Shown: piece by piece, positions 6,664 through 13,805 of the stretch
Layout: every line of letters begins with the position of its first letter
How positions within the stretch are numbered: position 1 is the first letter of the stretch
Source of the DNA: JBDREF01 sp043820045
GTDB lineage: Bacteria; Planctomycetota; Phycisphaerae; Sedimentisphaerales; Anaerobacaceae
Length of the DNA: 16,157 bases
NCBI GenBank assembly: GCA_043820045.1
Contig: JBDREF010000123.1
Coordinates: forward strand, 1 to 16,157
Direction: 5' to 3'
The notes under the pieces: generated by a model
Databases searched by the model: none
Seen by the model: the letters and a program-made list of their open reading frames with translations, nothing else
What the model was told of the DNA's origin: nothing
Made by a program: the position numbers and the translations under genes

Positions 6664-8499
6664 TCAGTCCAGCTTAAATTGGGCCTTGTATTCGTTTATT
6701 TCGTGTTGGGCGGCCTGCGGCTGTTCTTCTTTGTAGAGCAACTGGTTTTCCATAACAAGGACATCCATGTTCGTAGCCATGAAACACCGGTACGCATGCT
6801 CAGGCGAGCAGACAATCGGCTCGCCGCGAACGTTGAAACTCGTGTTGATGATTACCGAACAGCCTGTCTTCTGCTTGAACAGGCACATCAAACGATGCAG
6901 CTTCGGATGACGGTCCGCATCGACGGTCTGAACGCGCGCAGAGTAATCGACATGCGTGACAGCCGGCACGTCACTGCGCTTGACCTTAAGTTTGTCCAGC
7001 CCTTTCAGCGACTCGGCCGGCACTTCAGGTGCCAGGCGCCGGTCTTTTCGAACGGCAGCCACCAGCATCATGTACGGGCTGTCTTCTTCCGGCCTCATCT
7101 CGAAATAGTCGTCCACGTCCTCTCTCAATACACAAGGTGCAAAGGGGCGAAACGATTCGCGGAACTTTATCTTTCGATTCATTATCGATTGCATTTTCTC
7201 GCTCCGCGCGTCGCCGATGATGCTGCGGTTGCCCAGGGCCCTGGGCCCGAACTCCATGCGCCCCTGAAACCAGCCGATGACTTTCCCCTCGCCGATAAGA
7301 TCCGCCACTTTCTCAAGCAACTGCTCTTCGCTTCCAAAAACGTGGTACTTGGCGTTAACCGAATCGAGAAACCCTCGGACCTGCTCATCGCTGTAAGCCG
7401 GCCCGAGCAGAGACGCCCGCTGCATGTCACAGCCGCCGGCTTTGCGTTCGTTGTCAAGCAGTTGATACCATACGAACAATGCCGCCCCCAGCGCGCCGCC
7501 GGAGTCTCCCGCTGCGGGTTGAATCCAGATATTCTCGAAAGGCCCTTCGCGCAGGATTCGGCCGTTGGCGACACAGTTCAGAGCCACGCCGCCGCTGAGC
7601 ACCAGGTTTTTCATTCCGGTCCGGCGGTACACATGCCTGACAGCGCGAAGCGCAATCTCTTCGGTCACCGCCTGGATCGAGGCCGCGAGGTCCATTTCCC
7701 GCTGCGTCGGAGGCGATTCGGGCTCGTGCCTGGGACCGCCGAACAGCTTTTCGAACTTCGAATCGACCATTACCGTCTTGTGGCAATAGGGGAAGTACGA
7801 CATATTCAAACGAAATGAACCGTCTTCCTTGAGGTCGATCAGCTCGTCCAATATGAGCTGATAGTACTTCGGTTCGCCGTAGGGGGCCAGGCCCATCAGC
7901 TTGTATTCGCCGGAGTTGACGCGAAAGCCTGTGAAGTAGGTGAAAGCCGAGTACAGCAGTCCGAGCGAATGGGGAAACTGCATTATGTGGGTCAGCTCTA
8001 TCCTGTTGCCGCGGCCGGTACCGAAACTGCCCGTGGCCCATTCGCCTACGGCGTCGAAGGTCAAGATGGCAGCCTCGTCGAAAGGGGAGGGGAAAAAGGC
8101 GCTTGCCGCATGGGACTCGTGGTGTTCCGTGAAGACATAGCGGCCCGTGTACTTTTTCTGCAATGCCCTGTCCATTTCTCGCGGCAGATGCAGCTTCTGC
8201 CGCAGCCACAACGGGATACTCATAAGGAATTGCCCGAAACCGCGCGGCGCGTAGGCGATATAGGTTTCCAGCAGTCTCTCGAATTTCAGAAGCGGCTTCT
8301 CATAGAAAACAACATGATCGAGCTTCTCAGCAGTCAGCCCCCCGGCCCGGAGGCAATACTCAACCGCATTTGTCGGGAATTGGCTGTCATGCTTGGTTCT
8401 TGTGAACCGCTCCTCCTGTACGGCGGCGACAATCTCGCCGTCACGCACGAGCGCCGCGGCACTGTCATGGTAGAAGGCCGATATTCCCAAAATATTCAT
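6664..8499 (-). CDS. O-carbamoyltransferase, NodU/CmcH/SxtI family
   Basis: A 611-residue cytosolic enzyme that would carbamoylate a hydroxyl group, with carbamoyl phosphate and ATP giving a carbamoyl-adenylate intermediate as in TobZ. The N-terminus MNILGISAFYHDSAAAL is the canonical family start. The N-terminal Kae1-like domain has the metal/nucleotide motif H126-H-E-S-H130 followed by AASAFFPSPFDEAAILTFD. The glycine-rich stretch NLVLSGGVALNC lies near residue 330. The C-terminal YrdC-like carbamoyl domain carries GWFQGRMEFGPRALGNRSI and the RESFRPFAP motif. Open frame extends upstream to 8685, but the added 62 residues lack family similarity and would overlap the promoter. No strong ribosome binding site is seen for the ATG at 8499. 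First gene of the operon with the SxtJ- and DUF5989-type genes. The acceptor is unknown. Confidence 0.95.
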   Translation of the reverse strand: MNILGISAFYHDSAAALVRDGEIVAAVQEERFTRTKHDSQFPTNAVEYCLRAGGLTAEKLDHVVFYEKPLLKFERLLETYIAYAPRGFGQFLMSIPLWLRQKLHLPREMDRALQKKYTGRYVFTEHHESHAASAFFPSPFDEAAILTFDAVGEWATGSFGTGRGNRIELTHIMQFPHSLGLLYSAFTYFTGFRVNSGEYKLMGLAPYGEPKYYQLILDELIDLKEDGSFRLNMSYFPYCHKTVMVDSKFEKLFGGPRHEPESPPTQREMDLAASIQAVTEEIALRAVRHVYRRTGMKNLVLSGGVALNCVANGRILREGPFENIWIQPAAGDSGGALGAALFVWYQLLDNERKAGGCDMQRASLLGPAYSDEQVRGFLDSVNAKYHVFGSEEQLLEKVADLIGEGKVIGWFQGRMEFGPRALGNRSIIGDARSEKMQSIMNRKIKFRESFRPFAPCVLREDVDDYFEMRPEEDSPYMMLVAAVRKDRRLAPEVPAESLKGLDKLKVKRSDVPAVTHVDYSARVQTVDADRHPKLHRLMCLFKQKTGCSVIINTSFNVRGEPIVCSPEHAYRCFMATNMDVLVMENQLLYKEEQPQAAQHEINEYKAQFKLD

Positions 8500-8565
8500 A
8501 CAGTTGTATCCATCAAGATCACCCTGGGAAATTGCCGTCCGAGTGCGCCTGCGAACCGGGAGGCA

Positions 8566-8593
8566 ATTATAAGCTATATCGTCTGAAACGCAA
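8566..8593 (-). promoter_or_regulatory. Promoter for the carbamoyltransferase operon
   Basis: On the minus strand TTGCGT (8588-8593) lies 16 bases before a perfect TATAAT (8566-8571). The start would be near 8559, leaving a leader of about 60 bases before the ATG at 8499. It stands back to back with the rpmB promoter, about 90 bases away. Confidence 0.5.
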
Positions 8594-8679
8594 AAAAGCA
8601 TTGAATTCTCTGCTTTTTCGGCAACTGGCAGTATTCCGTCGGAAAAAAACGTTTTTTTGCCGTAAATTCCGGTTTGCCC

Positions 8680-8707
8680 TTGCAATTCTTTTTGGAAATC
8701 GTATATT
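8680..8707 (+). promoter_or_regulatory. Promoter for rpmB
   Basis: TTGCAA (8680-8685) and TATATT (8702-8707) are separated by 16 bases in an A+T-rich stretch, giving a start near 8714 and a leader of about 55 bases before the L28 ATG. The spacing and box quality fit a housekeeping promoter. Confidence 0.5.
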
Positions 8708-8768
8708 TAGTGGTTTTTGGCAGGGCAAGACCCCGGCCTATGGGCAAATAGAATTAGGAGTGTATTTG

Positions 8769-9035
8769 ATGTCGAGAGTGTGTTTCTTTACGGGCAAGCG
8801 AACGGTGGCGGGCAGAAGCATAGCCCGGCGCGGTAAGGCAAAATATCTTGGCGGCGTCGGCAGGAGGATTACCGGCGTTAGCAAGAGAAAATTCAAACCG
8901 AACATTCAGAAGGTCCGGGCCCTCGTTGACGGCACAGTCTGCAGGATCAAGGTTTCGGCCAAAGCCATAAAGATGGGACTGGTTCAAAAACCGCCCAAGC
9001 GAGACTACAAGCCCGCCGAGAAGGCGACCGGCTGA
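8769..9035 (+). CDS. rpmB: 50S ribosomal protein L28
   Basis: An 88-residue basic protein of the large ribosomal subunit. It begins MSRVCFFTGKRTVAGRSIAR, the typical L28 N-terminus (CxxTGKR), followed by the conserved RRITGVSKRKFKPNIQKVR stretch and the strand with VSAKAIKMGL. The length is slightly above the usual 60-80 residues because of a Lys/Pro-rich C-terminal tail. AGGAG lies eight bases before the ATG at 8769; frame remains open upstream to 8532 but that part crosses both promoters and is unrelated to L28. It has its own promoter and is closed by an intrinsic terminator, so it appears to be mainly monocistronic, although some read-through into gatC is possible. Confidence 0.96.
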   Translation: MSRVCFFTGKRTVAGRSIARRGKAKYLGGVGRRITGVSKRKFKPNIQKVRALVDGTVCRIKVSAKAIKMGLVQKPPKRDYKPAEKATG

Positions 9036-9069
9036 TAAGACCGATTTTCCAAGGTAAGTGCGCATTTAA

Positions 9070-9099
9070 GCGGGGCGGGTTCTGCCTCGCTTTTTATTT
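9070..9099 (+). terminator. Rho-independent terminator after rpmB
   Basis: GCGGGGCG (9070-9077) pairs with TGCCTCGC (9083-9090), an eight-pair stem with two G-U pairs around a five-base loop, immediately followed by TTTTTATTT. It lies 34 bases after the rpmB stop and ends 18 bases before the gatC start. Confidence 0.75.
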
Positions 9100-9117
9100 A
9101 GGCTAAGGATAAGCCGG

Positions 9118-9426
9118 ATGGCAGCGAAGATTGACGAAGCGCAAGTGAGAAAAGTCGCCAAATTGGCCCGGCTGGAGCTTACGGACGCGGAGGTCGCGGA
9201 ATTCACAGGCCAGTTGAGCGCAATCCTCGGCTATGTGGAGAAGATGAACGAACTCGATACGGACGACGTCGAGCCTCTGGCACATTGCCTGCCCATCAGC
9301 AACGTTTTCCGCGAGGACCGTGTCAAAGAGTCGCTCGGAACAGAAAAAACTCTGGCAAATGCACCGCAGACGGATGGGGAGTTCTTCAAGGTGCCGAAAA
9401 TACTCGACGACAGTTCCGGCGCATAA
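9118..9426 (+). CDS. gatC: Asp-tRNA(Asn)/Glu-tRNA(Gln) amidotransferase subunit C
   Basis: A 102-residue GatC, the small subunit that wraps around and stabilises GatA in the GatCAB complex. The family pattern is clear: VRKVAKLARLELTDAE near the N-terminus, LGYVEKMNELDTDDVEPLAH in the middle, and the C-terminal FKVPKIL segment. AAGGA lies about eight bases before the ATG at 9118. The start follows the rpmB terminator by only 18 bases, so transcription must come from read-through or from a promoter overlapping the terminator region, which I cannot identify. The next gat gene is not adjacent: an esterase gene separates gatC from gatA. Confidence 0.95.
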   Translation: MAAKIDEAQVRKVAKLARLELTDAEVAEFTGQLSAILGYVEKMNELDTDDVEPLAHCLPISNVFREDRVKESLGTEKTLANAPQTDGEFFKVPKILDDSSGA

Positions 9427-9459
9427 CTGTCGTCAAAGACAATTTGGGAGGTATTCAGC

Positions 9460-10227
9460 ATGAAGGCGGCGTATCTTTTGTGTTCTGCGTTGGTGATTTC
9501 GTTTCTGATTGGTTGTGCGCAGATGGAGAGAAGTAAGATGACATCGGACTTGGTTAAGCCGGGTGGACAGGAATCACAGGCATTTGAAAAGAAGATCACG
9601 AAGACTTTGAGCAGCCAATACTTGCTGTTTCTGCCGGAGGGCTACGGCCGGGAGCAGAAGAAGTGGCCGCTCATGCTGTTTCTGCACGGCGCCGGCGAGC
9701 GGGGAAGCAACCTCGAACTGGTTAAGAAGCACGGCCCGCCCAAGATCGTCGAGAACCGGAAAGACTTTCCGTTTATTGTGGTCTCGCCACAATGTCCCAC
9801 CGATGACTGGTGGACCAAAAAGACCGAGGTCCTGATCAGTCTGCTGGACGATATCGTGGCTCGATATGACGTTGACACGGACAGGATTTACCTGACGGGC
9901 CTGAGCATGGGCGGATACGGCACGTGGGCCTTGGCATCGGACTATCCCGACCGGTTCGCCGCAATTGTACCTATCTGCGGGGGCGGCAACCGCATCATGG
10001 CCCGCACGCTCAAGGATATGCCGCTCTGGGCCTTTCACGGAGGCAAGGACAGCGTCGTCCCCGTGGCCGAGTCTCAAGTTCTTATAAAAGAGATCAATTC
10101 CCGCGGCGGAAGCGCCAAACTGACGATATATCCCGACGCCAATCACGATTCCTGGACCGAAACCTACAATAACCAAAAGGTTTACGACTGGCTCCTCGAA
10201 CACCGCAGGAGCGACAGGACGAAGTAA
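9460..10227 (+). CDS. Lipoprotein alpha/beta-hydrolase (esterase/peptidase-like)
   Basis: A 255-residue exported lipoprotein. The N-terminal signal ends in a lipobox LIGC with Cys19 as the lipidated residue. The mature part is an alpha/beta-hydrolase of the phospholipase/carboxylesterase or prolyl-oligopeptidase-like type. The oxyanion region is FLHGAGERG (74-82), the nucleophile Ser149 is in GLSMGG, and the triad is completed by Asp197 (HGGKD) and His229 (DANHD). It resembles the putative esterase domains common in planctomycetes, sometimes attached to carbohydrate-active enzymes. A strong GGGAGG lies eight bases before the ATG. It sits 33 bases after gatC and 16 bases before gatA, all on one strand, so it is probably cotranscribed with them although it has no evident link to tRNA amidation. 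The natural ester substrate is unknown. Confidence 0.9.
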   Translation: MKAAYLLCSALVISFLIGCAQMERSKMTSDLVKPGGQESQAFEKKITKTLSSQYLLFLPEGYGREQKKWPLMLFLHGAGERGSNLELVKKHGPPKIVENRKDFPFIVVSPQCPTDDWWTKKTEVLISLLDDIVARYDVDTDRIYLTGLSMGGYGTWALASDYPDRFAAIVPICGGGNRIMARTLKDMPLWAFHGGKDSVVPVAESQVLIKEINSRGGSAKLTIYPDANHDSWTETYNNQKVYDWLLEHRRSDRTK

Positions 10228-10243
10228 CGGGCAACTTTTCGCG

Positions 10244-11713
10244 ATGGAAAACCTCAGTGCAAGTCAATTGAGTGAGAAAATTGCAGCCGGACAGGTTAGC
10301 AGCGTCGAGGCAACTGAGGCCGTGTTTGAGCGGATAAGAAAGTTCGAGCCGACGATTGGCGCTTACATCAGTACCTGCGAAGAGACGGCTCTGGAGGCCG
10401 CTGCGGATGTTGACAGGCGCATCGCCGCCGGCGAGCCGGTAGGACGATTAGCCGGCGTGCCGGTCGCGGTCAAGGACAATATGTGCACGACCTTCGGGGC
10501 CACAACCTGCGCTTCGAAGATATTGGAAAACTTCCACGCCCCTTACAACGCAACGGTGGTGGAGAAACTTCTCGCCGCCGATGCGGTAATCGTGGGCAAG
10601 GCGAATATGGACGAGTTTGCAATGGGTTCGAGCACGGAGAACTCAGGGCTCAAGCGGACGGTCAATCCGTGGGACATTACCCGCGTGCCGGGCGGAAGCA
10701 GCGGGGGCCCTGCGGCGGCGGTCGCGGCTCGGCTCTGTTTCGCCGCACTCGGGTCCGATACAGGCGGCTCGATTCGCCAGCCCGCCGGTTTCTGCGGAGT
10801 CGTGGGACTCAAGCCCACGTACGGCAGGGTCTCGCGATACGGGCTTGTCGCGTACGGGTCGAGCCTGGACCAGATTGGGCCGTTGACGCGAACGGTTGCC
10901 GATACGGCGTTGATGCTGAATGTCATCGCCGGACACGACCCCGCCGACAGTACCAGCGTTGACGAGACCACGGCCCCGGTCTGTGATTATCTGACAAATC
11001 TCGATGAACCGGTGGAGAAGCTCAAGATAGCAATCGTGCCGGAATTCACCGCCGGCGCCGATGAGCAGGTGCGCAAAGCCCTGAGTGAGGCGATAGATTT
11101 GTACAGGCAGCTCGGGGCCGAGGTAATCGAAATCGACATGCCCCATCTGGACTACGCCATCGCCGCGTACTACGTAATCGCCACCGCCGAGGCATCCAGC
11201 AATCTCGCCCGGTACGACGGCGTACACTACGGCCACCGGACGGAGAACCCGGCCGACTATGTCGAGGTCTATTCCAAGTCCCGCGCCGAGGCCTTCGGTC
11301 AGGAGGTCAAAAGGCGAATCATGCTCGGCACCTACGCGCTTTCGAGCGGCTATTACGACGCCTACTATTTGAAGGCGTTGAAAGTAAGGAACTTGATACG
11401 CGGCGATTTTGCGGGCGCTTTTGAAAAATGCGATTGCATTATGATGCCCGTTGCGCCGACTACCGCTTTCAAAATCGGCGAGAAGGTCAACGACCCGCTC
11501 CAGATGTACCTGTCGGATATCTACACGATAGCCGTCAACCTGGCCGGCATTCCGGGCATAAGCATCCCCTGCGGCTTCGACGAAAAGGGCCTGCCGATAG
11601 GCTTGCAGATACTGGCGCCGACCTTCGGCGAAGAGAAACTCCTGCGAATAGCGCGAATGTTCGAGAAAGAAACCGACTGGCATAAGAAAGAACCAGAACT
11701 AACAAATGAGTAA
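10244..11713 (+). CDS. gatA: Asp-tRNA(Asn)/Glu-tRNA(Gln) amidotransferase subunit A
   Basis: The 489-residue glutaminase subunit of GatCAB, of usual length, which releases ammonia from glutamine and channels it to GatB. The amidase-signature Ser-cisSer-Lys triad is complete: Lys77 in VAVKDN, Ser152 in the GGSSGG motif and Ser176 in DTGGSIRQPA. Downstream, GVVGLKPTYGRVSRYGL and SLDQIGP match GatA rather than other amidases. The ATG at 10244 lies 16 bases after the esterase stop without a strong ribosome binding site, suggesting translational coupling. The stop codon overlaps the gatB start by eight bases. Confidence 0.97.
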   Translation: MENLSASQLSEKIAAGQVSSVEATEAVFERIRKFEPTIGAYISTCEETALEAAADVDRRIAAGEPVGRLAGVPVAVKDNMCTTFGATTCASKILENFHAPYNATVVEKLLAADAVIVGKANMDEFAMGSSTENSGLKRTVNPWDITRVPGGSSGGPAAAVAARLCFAALGSDTGGSIRQPAGFCGVVGLKPTYGRVSRYGLVAYGSSLDQIGPLTRTVADTALMLNVIAGHDPADSTSVDETTAPVCDYLTNLDEPVEKLKIAIVPEFTAGADEQVRKALSEAIDLYRQLGAEVIEIDMPHLDYAIAAYYVIATAEASSNLARYDGVHYGHRTENPADYVEVYSKSRAEAFGQEVKRRIMLGTYALSSGYYDAYYLKALKVRNLIRGDFAGAFEKCDCIMMPVAPTTAFKIGEKVNDPLQMYLSDIYTIAVNLAGIPGISIPCGFDEKGLPIGLQILAPTFGEEKLLRIARMFEKETDWHKKEPELTNE

Positions 11714-13184
11714 CCTGCATCATAGAGTCATAGTCGGGCTGGAAATTCACGTGCAGCTTTGCACGCAGAGCAAGATGTTCTGCGGCTGCGCGGTGGAGTT
11801 CGGGGCCGCGCCCAACAGCAGGGTCTGCCCGGTCTGCCTCGGGATGCCGGGCGTGCTGCCGGTGATGAACAAGCAGGCGTATGAATACGCAGTCATGGTC
11901 GCGCTGGCCCTGAACTGCCGGACAGCCGCCTTTACGAAGTGGGACAGGAAGAGCTATTACTACCCCGATTTGCCGAAGAACTACCAGATAAGCCAGTACG
12001 ATTTGCCGCTCGGCGCCGAGGGTTTCATCGAGATACCGCTCGAAGAGGGCCGGACCAAGAAGGTCGGCATAATAAGGGCGCACCTCGAAGAAGACGCCGG
12101 CAAGAATTTGCATACGGCCGGCAATTTCTCCCAGGTCGATTTGAACCGGACCGGTACGCCGCTGCTGGAGATCGTCACCGAGCCGGACATGAGCAGCGGC
12201 GCCGAAGTTCGCACGCTGGCCGTAGAGTTGCAGCGAGTAGTAAGATTCCTCGGCGTCTCCGAGGCCGATATGCAGAAGGGCCACATGCGATTCGAGCCCA
12301 ACATCAACCTGATAATCACCAGAGACGGCACGGAGTACAGAACCCCCATAACCGAGGTCAAGAATCTGAACAGCTTCCGGGCACTGGAAAGAAGCGTCAG
12401 CTACGAAGAGCAGCGGCAGCTCGACGAATTCCTCGAAACCGGCGTTTGTCTGGAAATGGGCAATAAGACCACGCGAGGCTGGGACGACGAGCAGGAGGTC
12501 ACCGTCCTGCAGCGGGAAAAGGAAGAGGCCCACGATTACAGATATTTCCCCGAGCCGGACCTCGTACCGGTGGAATTGACGCCGGAATGGCTGGACGATA
12601 TCCGCTGCCGCCTGTGCGAGCTGCCGCTCAAGAGACAGATGCGATATGTCGAGCAATTCAAACTAAGCGATTACGACGCGGGAGTCCTTACGGCCGATCG
12701 CGCCACGGCGGACTTCTTCGACGAGGCCGTTATTGCAGGCGGAGAGCCAAAACGGGTCTGCAACATACTGACACAAACGGGACTGAAAATTGCCAACGAA
12801 AAGGGATGCAGCGTCAACGACCTGGGGCCGACGCCCGGAAGCGTCGCACGCCTTGCGGCGATGATCGAGGCCGGCACCATCGGTGCCGGCTCATCGACTG
12901 CCGTATTCGAGGCTATGGTCGCAACCGGCAAAGAGCCGGAAGCCCTGGCCGAAGAGCTGAACCTGATTCAGAAAAGCGATGCGGGCGAACTCGAACAAAT
13001 CGTTGACCAGGTGCTTGCGGAAAACCCCGGCGCGGTCGAGGATGTAACCGGCGGCGGCAAGAAGAGTAAGAAGGCGAGGGGCTTTTTGCTCGGGCAGGTC
13101 ATGCAAAAGACAAAAGGCCAGGCGAATCCGAAAGTCGTTTCTGAAATCTTTGCCAGGAAGCTCGGAACCTCCGGCGCAGCGTGA
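11706..13184 (+). CDS. gatB: Asp-tRNA(Asn)/Glu-tRNA(Gln) amidotransferase subunit B
   Basis: A 492-residue GatB, slightly longer than the usual 475-480. It binds the misacylated tRNA, phosphorylates the Glu or Asp side chain with ATP and completes the amide with ammonia from GatA. Visible marks are GLEIHVQL near the start, the zinc-binding cysteines in CGCAVEFG and CPVCLGMPG, the YYYPDLPKNYQISQYD motif, HLEEDAGK, and MRFEPNINL. The C-terminal helical and YqeY-like tail domains are complete through GQVMQKTKGQANPK. The start overlaps gatA by eight bases, as expected for a coupled operon. Having GatCAB implies that the organism makes Gln-tRNA and/or Asn-tRNA by the indirect route. Confidence 0.97.
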   Translation: MSNLHHRVIVGLEIHVQLCTQSKMFCGCAVEFGAAPNSRVCPVCLGMPGVLPVMNKQAYEYAVMVALALNCRTAAFTKWDRKSYYYPDLPKNYQISQYDLPLGAEGFIEIPLEEGRTKKVGIIRAHLEEDAGKNLHTAGNFSQVDLNRTGTPLLEIVTEPDMSSGAEVRTLAVELQRVVRFLGVSEADMQKGHMRFEPNINLIITRDGTEYRTPITEVKNLNSFRALERSVSYEEQRQLDEFLETGVCLEMGNKTTRGWDDEQEVTVLQREKEEAHDYRYFPEPDLVPVELTPEWLDDIRCRLCELPLKRQMRYVEQFKLSDYDAGVLTADRATADFFDEAVIAGGEPKRVCNILTQTGLKIANEKGCSVNDLGPTPGSVARLAAMIEAGTIGAGSSTAVFEAMVATGKEPEALAEELNLIQKSDAGELEQIVDQVLAENPGAVEDVTGGGKKSKKARGFLLGQVMQKTKGQANPKVVSEIFARKLGTSGAA

Positions 13185-13193
13185 TGAAAAGAC

Positions 13194-13255
13194 TGGGAGC
13201 CGCTTCGCGGCCTTGTTTTGAATAGATTCCTCGCCTGCGCTCGGAATGACAGGCG
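13194..13255. repeat. Dispersed palindromic repeat, 'HSERSEE' type, downstream of gatB
   Basis: A small perfect stem GCCGC-TTC-GCGGC (13199-13211) is followed by the 27-base element at 13225-13251 that reads, on the minus strand, as TGTCATTCCGAGCG followed by CAGGCGAGGAATC. That string (with variants) is a familiar intergenic repeat in many environmental bacterial genomes, where it is often mistranslated as peptides resembling CHSERSEES. Here the minus-strand frames read CHSERRRGIYS and VIPSAGEESIQN. Its ends form an imperfect palindrome (TTCC...GGAA). Only one copy is in this window, so the repeat assignment rests on recognition of the motif. The first hairpin could also help end gatB transcripts. 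Confidence 0.5.
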
Positions 13256-13274
13256 TTGTTAAAAGGGACATGAG

Positions 13275-13619
13275 ATGAAGATAGAAAAGAGCAGCAACAT
13301 AAGCAAAAGTCCCGTCGAAATGGACGGTGCAAAAGATGTTGAGATACGATGGCTTATTTCCAAAGCCGACGGGGCGGAGAACTTTGCGATGCGGATGTTC
13401 GAATTGCAGCCGGGCGGGCATACGCCGTTGCACACTCATCCACAGGAGCACGAGGTCTTCGTCCTGGAAGGCCGGGGGACGTTCGTCTTCGAGGGACAGG
13501 AGCACCCGTTTGGCGCCGAGCACGTGATCTTCGTGCCGCCGGATAAGCAGCACCAGTTCAGGAACAGCGGCGAGACGGTTATGAGAATGCTCTGCATTAT
13601 CCCGAACAGCCCGGCATAA
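13275..13619 (+). CDS. Small single-domain cupin protein
   Basis: A 114-residue protein with one cupin_2 barrel. Motif 1 is PGGHTPLHTHPQEHEVFVLEG with probable metal ligands His53, His55 and Glu60; motif 2 is FVPPDKQHQFRN with His93. These four residues would bind a divalent metal such as Mn, Fe or Zn. Proteins of this size occur as sugar or small-molecule binding proteins, isomerases or dioxygenases, and the sequence does not decide among them. AAGGG lies about seven bases before the ATG at 13275. It is 90 bases after gatB with the repeat element between them, so it may have some cotranscription with the gat operon; an AT-rich hairpin follows its stop. Confidence 0.88.
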   Translation: MKIEKSSNISKSPVEMDGAKDVEIRWLISKADGAENFAMRMFELQPGGHTPLHTHPQEHEVFVLEGRGTFVFEGQEHPFGAEHVIFVPPDKQHQFRNSGETVMRMLCIIPNSPA

Positions 13620-13642
13620 AAATCGGAAACTTCCATTTTTTG
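13618..13642 (+). terminator. Probable intrinsic terminator after the cupin gene
   Basis: The stop codon runs into AAAAAT, then GGAA and TTCC arms around a tiny loop, then ATTTTTT. The AAAAAT/ATTTTT arms extend the stem, with one bulged C, and the T-run ends it. The stem is weak and A-U rich, and its symmetry would let it work in both directions. Confidence 0.45.
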
Positions 13643-13805
13643 TGATTCTCACCTAAAATCCGGTTGTCTTTTCAGGTCGAACCGGTTAGATTTGGTTTTT
13701 GTGTGGCGATGCAGGCATCTCTTTTTGGCCAAACAGGGTGCGGGTTAAGTTCGTCACGATTGCAAGGATGCGCTGGGGGGCGTTTAGCCGGTAGGAGATT
13801 GAGCT
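13643..13805 (+). other. Structured leader upstream of the PAS/GAF sensor gene
   Basis: This non-coding stretch contains an inverted repeat CCGGTT/AACCGG (13660-13665 and 13680-13685), a GATGC-AG-GCATC palindrome (13708-13719) followed by TCTTTTT, and the palindrome TTTGGCCAAA (13724-13733). AGGAGA at 13793-13798 is the ribosome binding site, seven bases before the ATG at 13806. I cannot match it to a riboswitch class and see no convincing promoter boxes. Confidence 0.35.

Noticed and set aside
6634..7818. 394-codon plus-strand open frame
   Set aside because: It is antisense to the carbamoyltransferase C-terminal half and has no domain signature or ribosome binding site.
5959..8499. Saxitoxin biosynthesis
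   Set aside because: Only the carbamoyltransferase and its two companion membrane proteins are present; no polyketide synthase, amidinotransferase or other core gene is nearby, and the trio is known in non-producers.
10643..12656. Two long minus-strand open frames (10643-11683 and 11535-12656)
   Set aside because: Both are antisense to gatA and gatB, which are unambiguous on the plus strand.
13700..13800. c-di-GMP (GEMM) or fluoride riboswitch
   Set aside because: The conserved core strings of either aptamer are absent; only short chance resemblances such as CCGGTAGG are seen.
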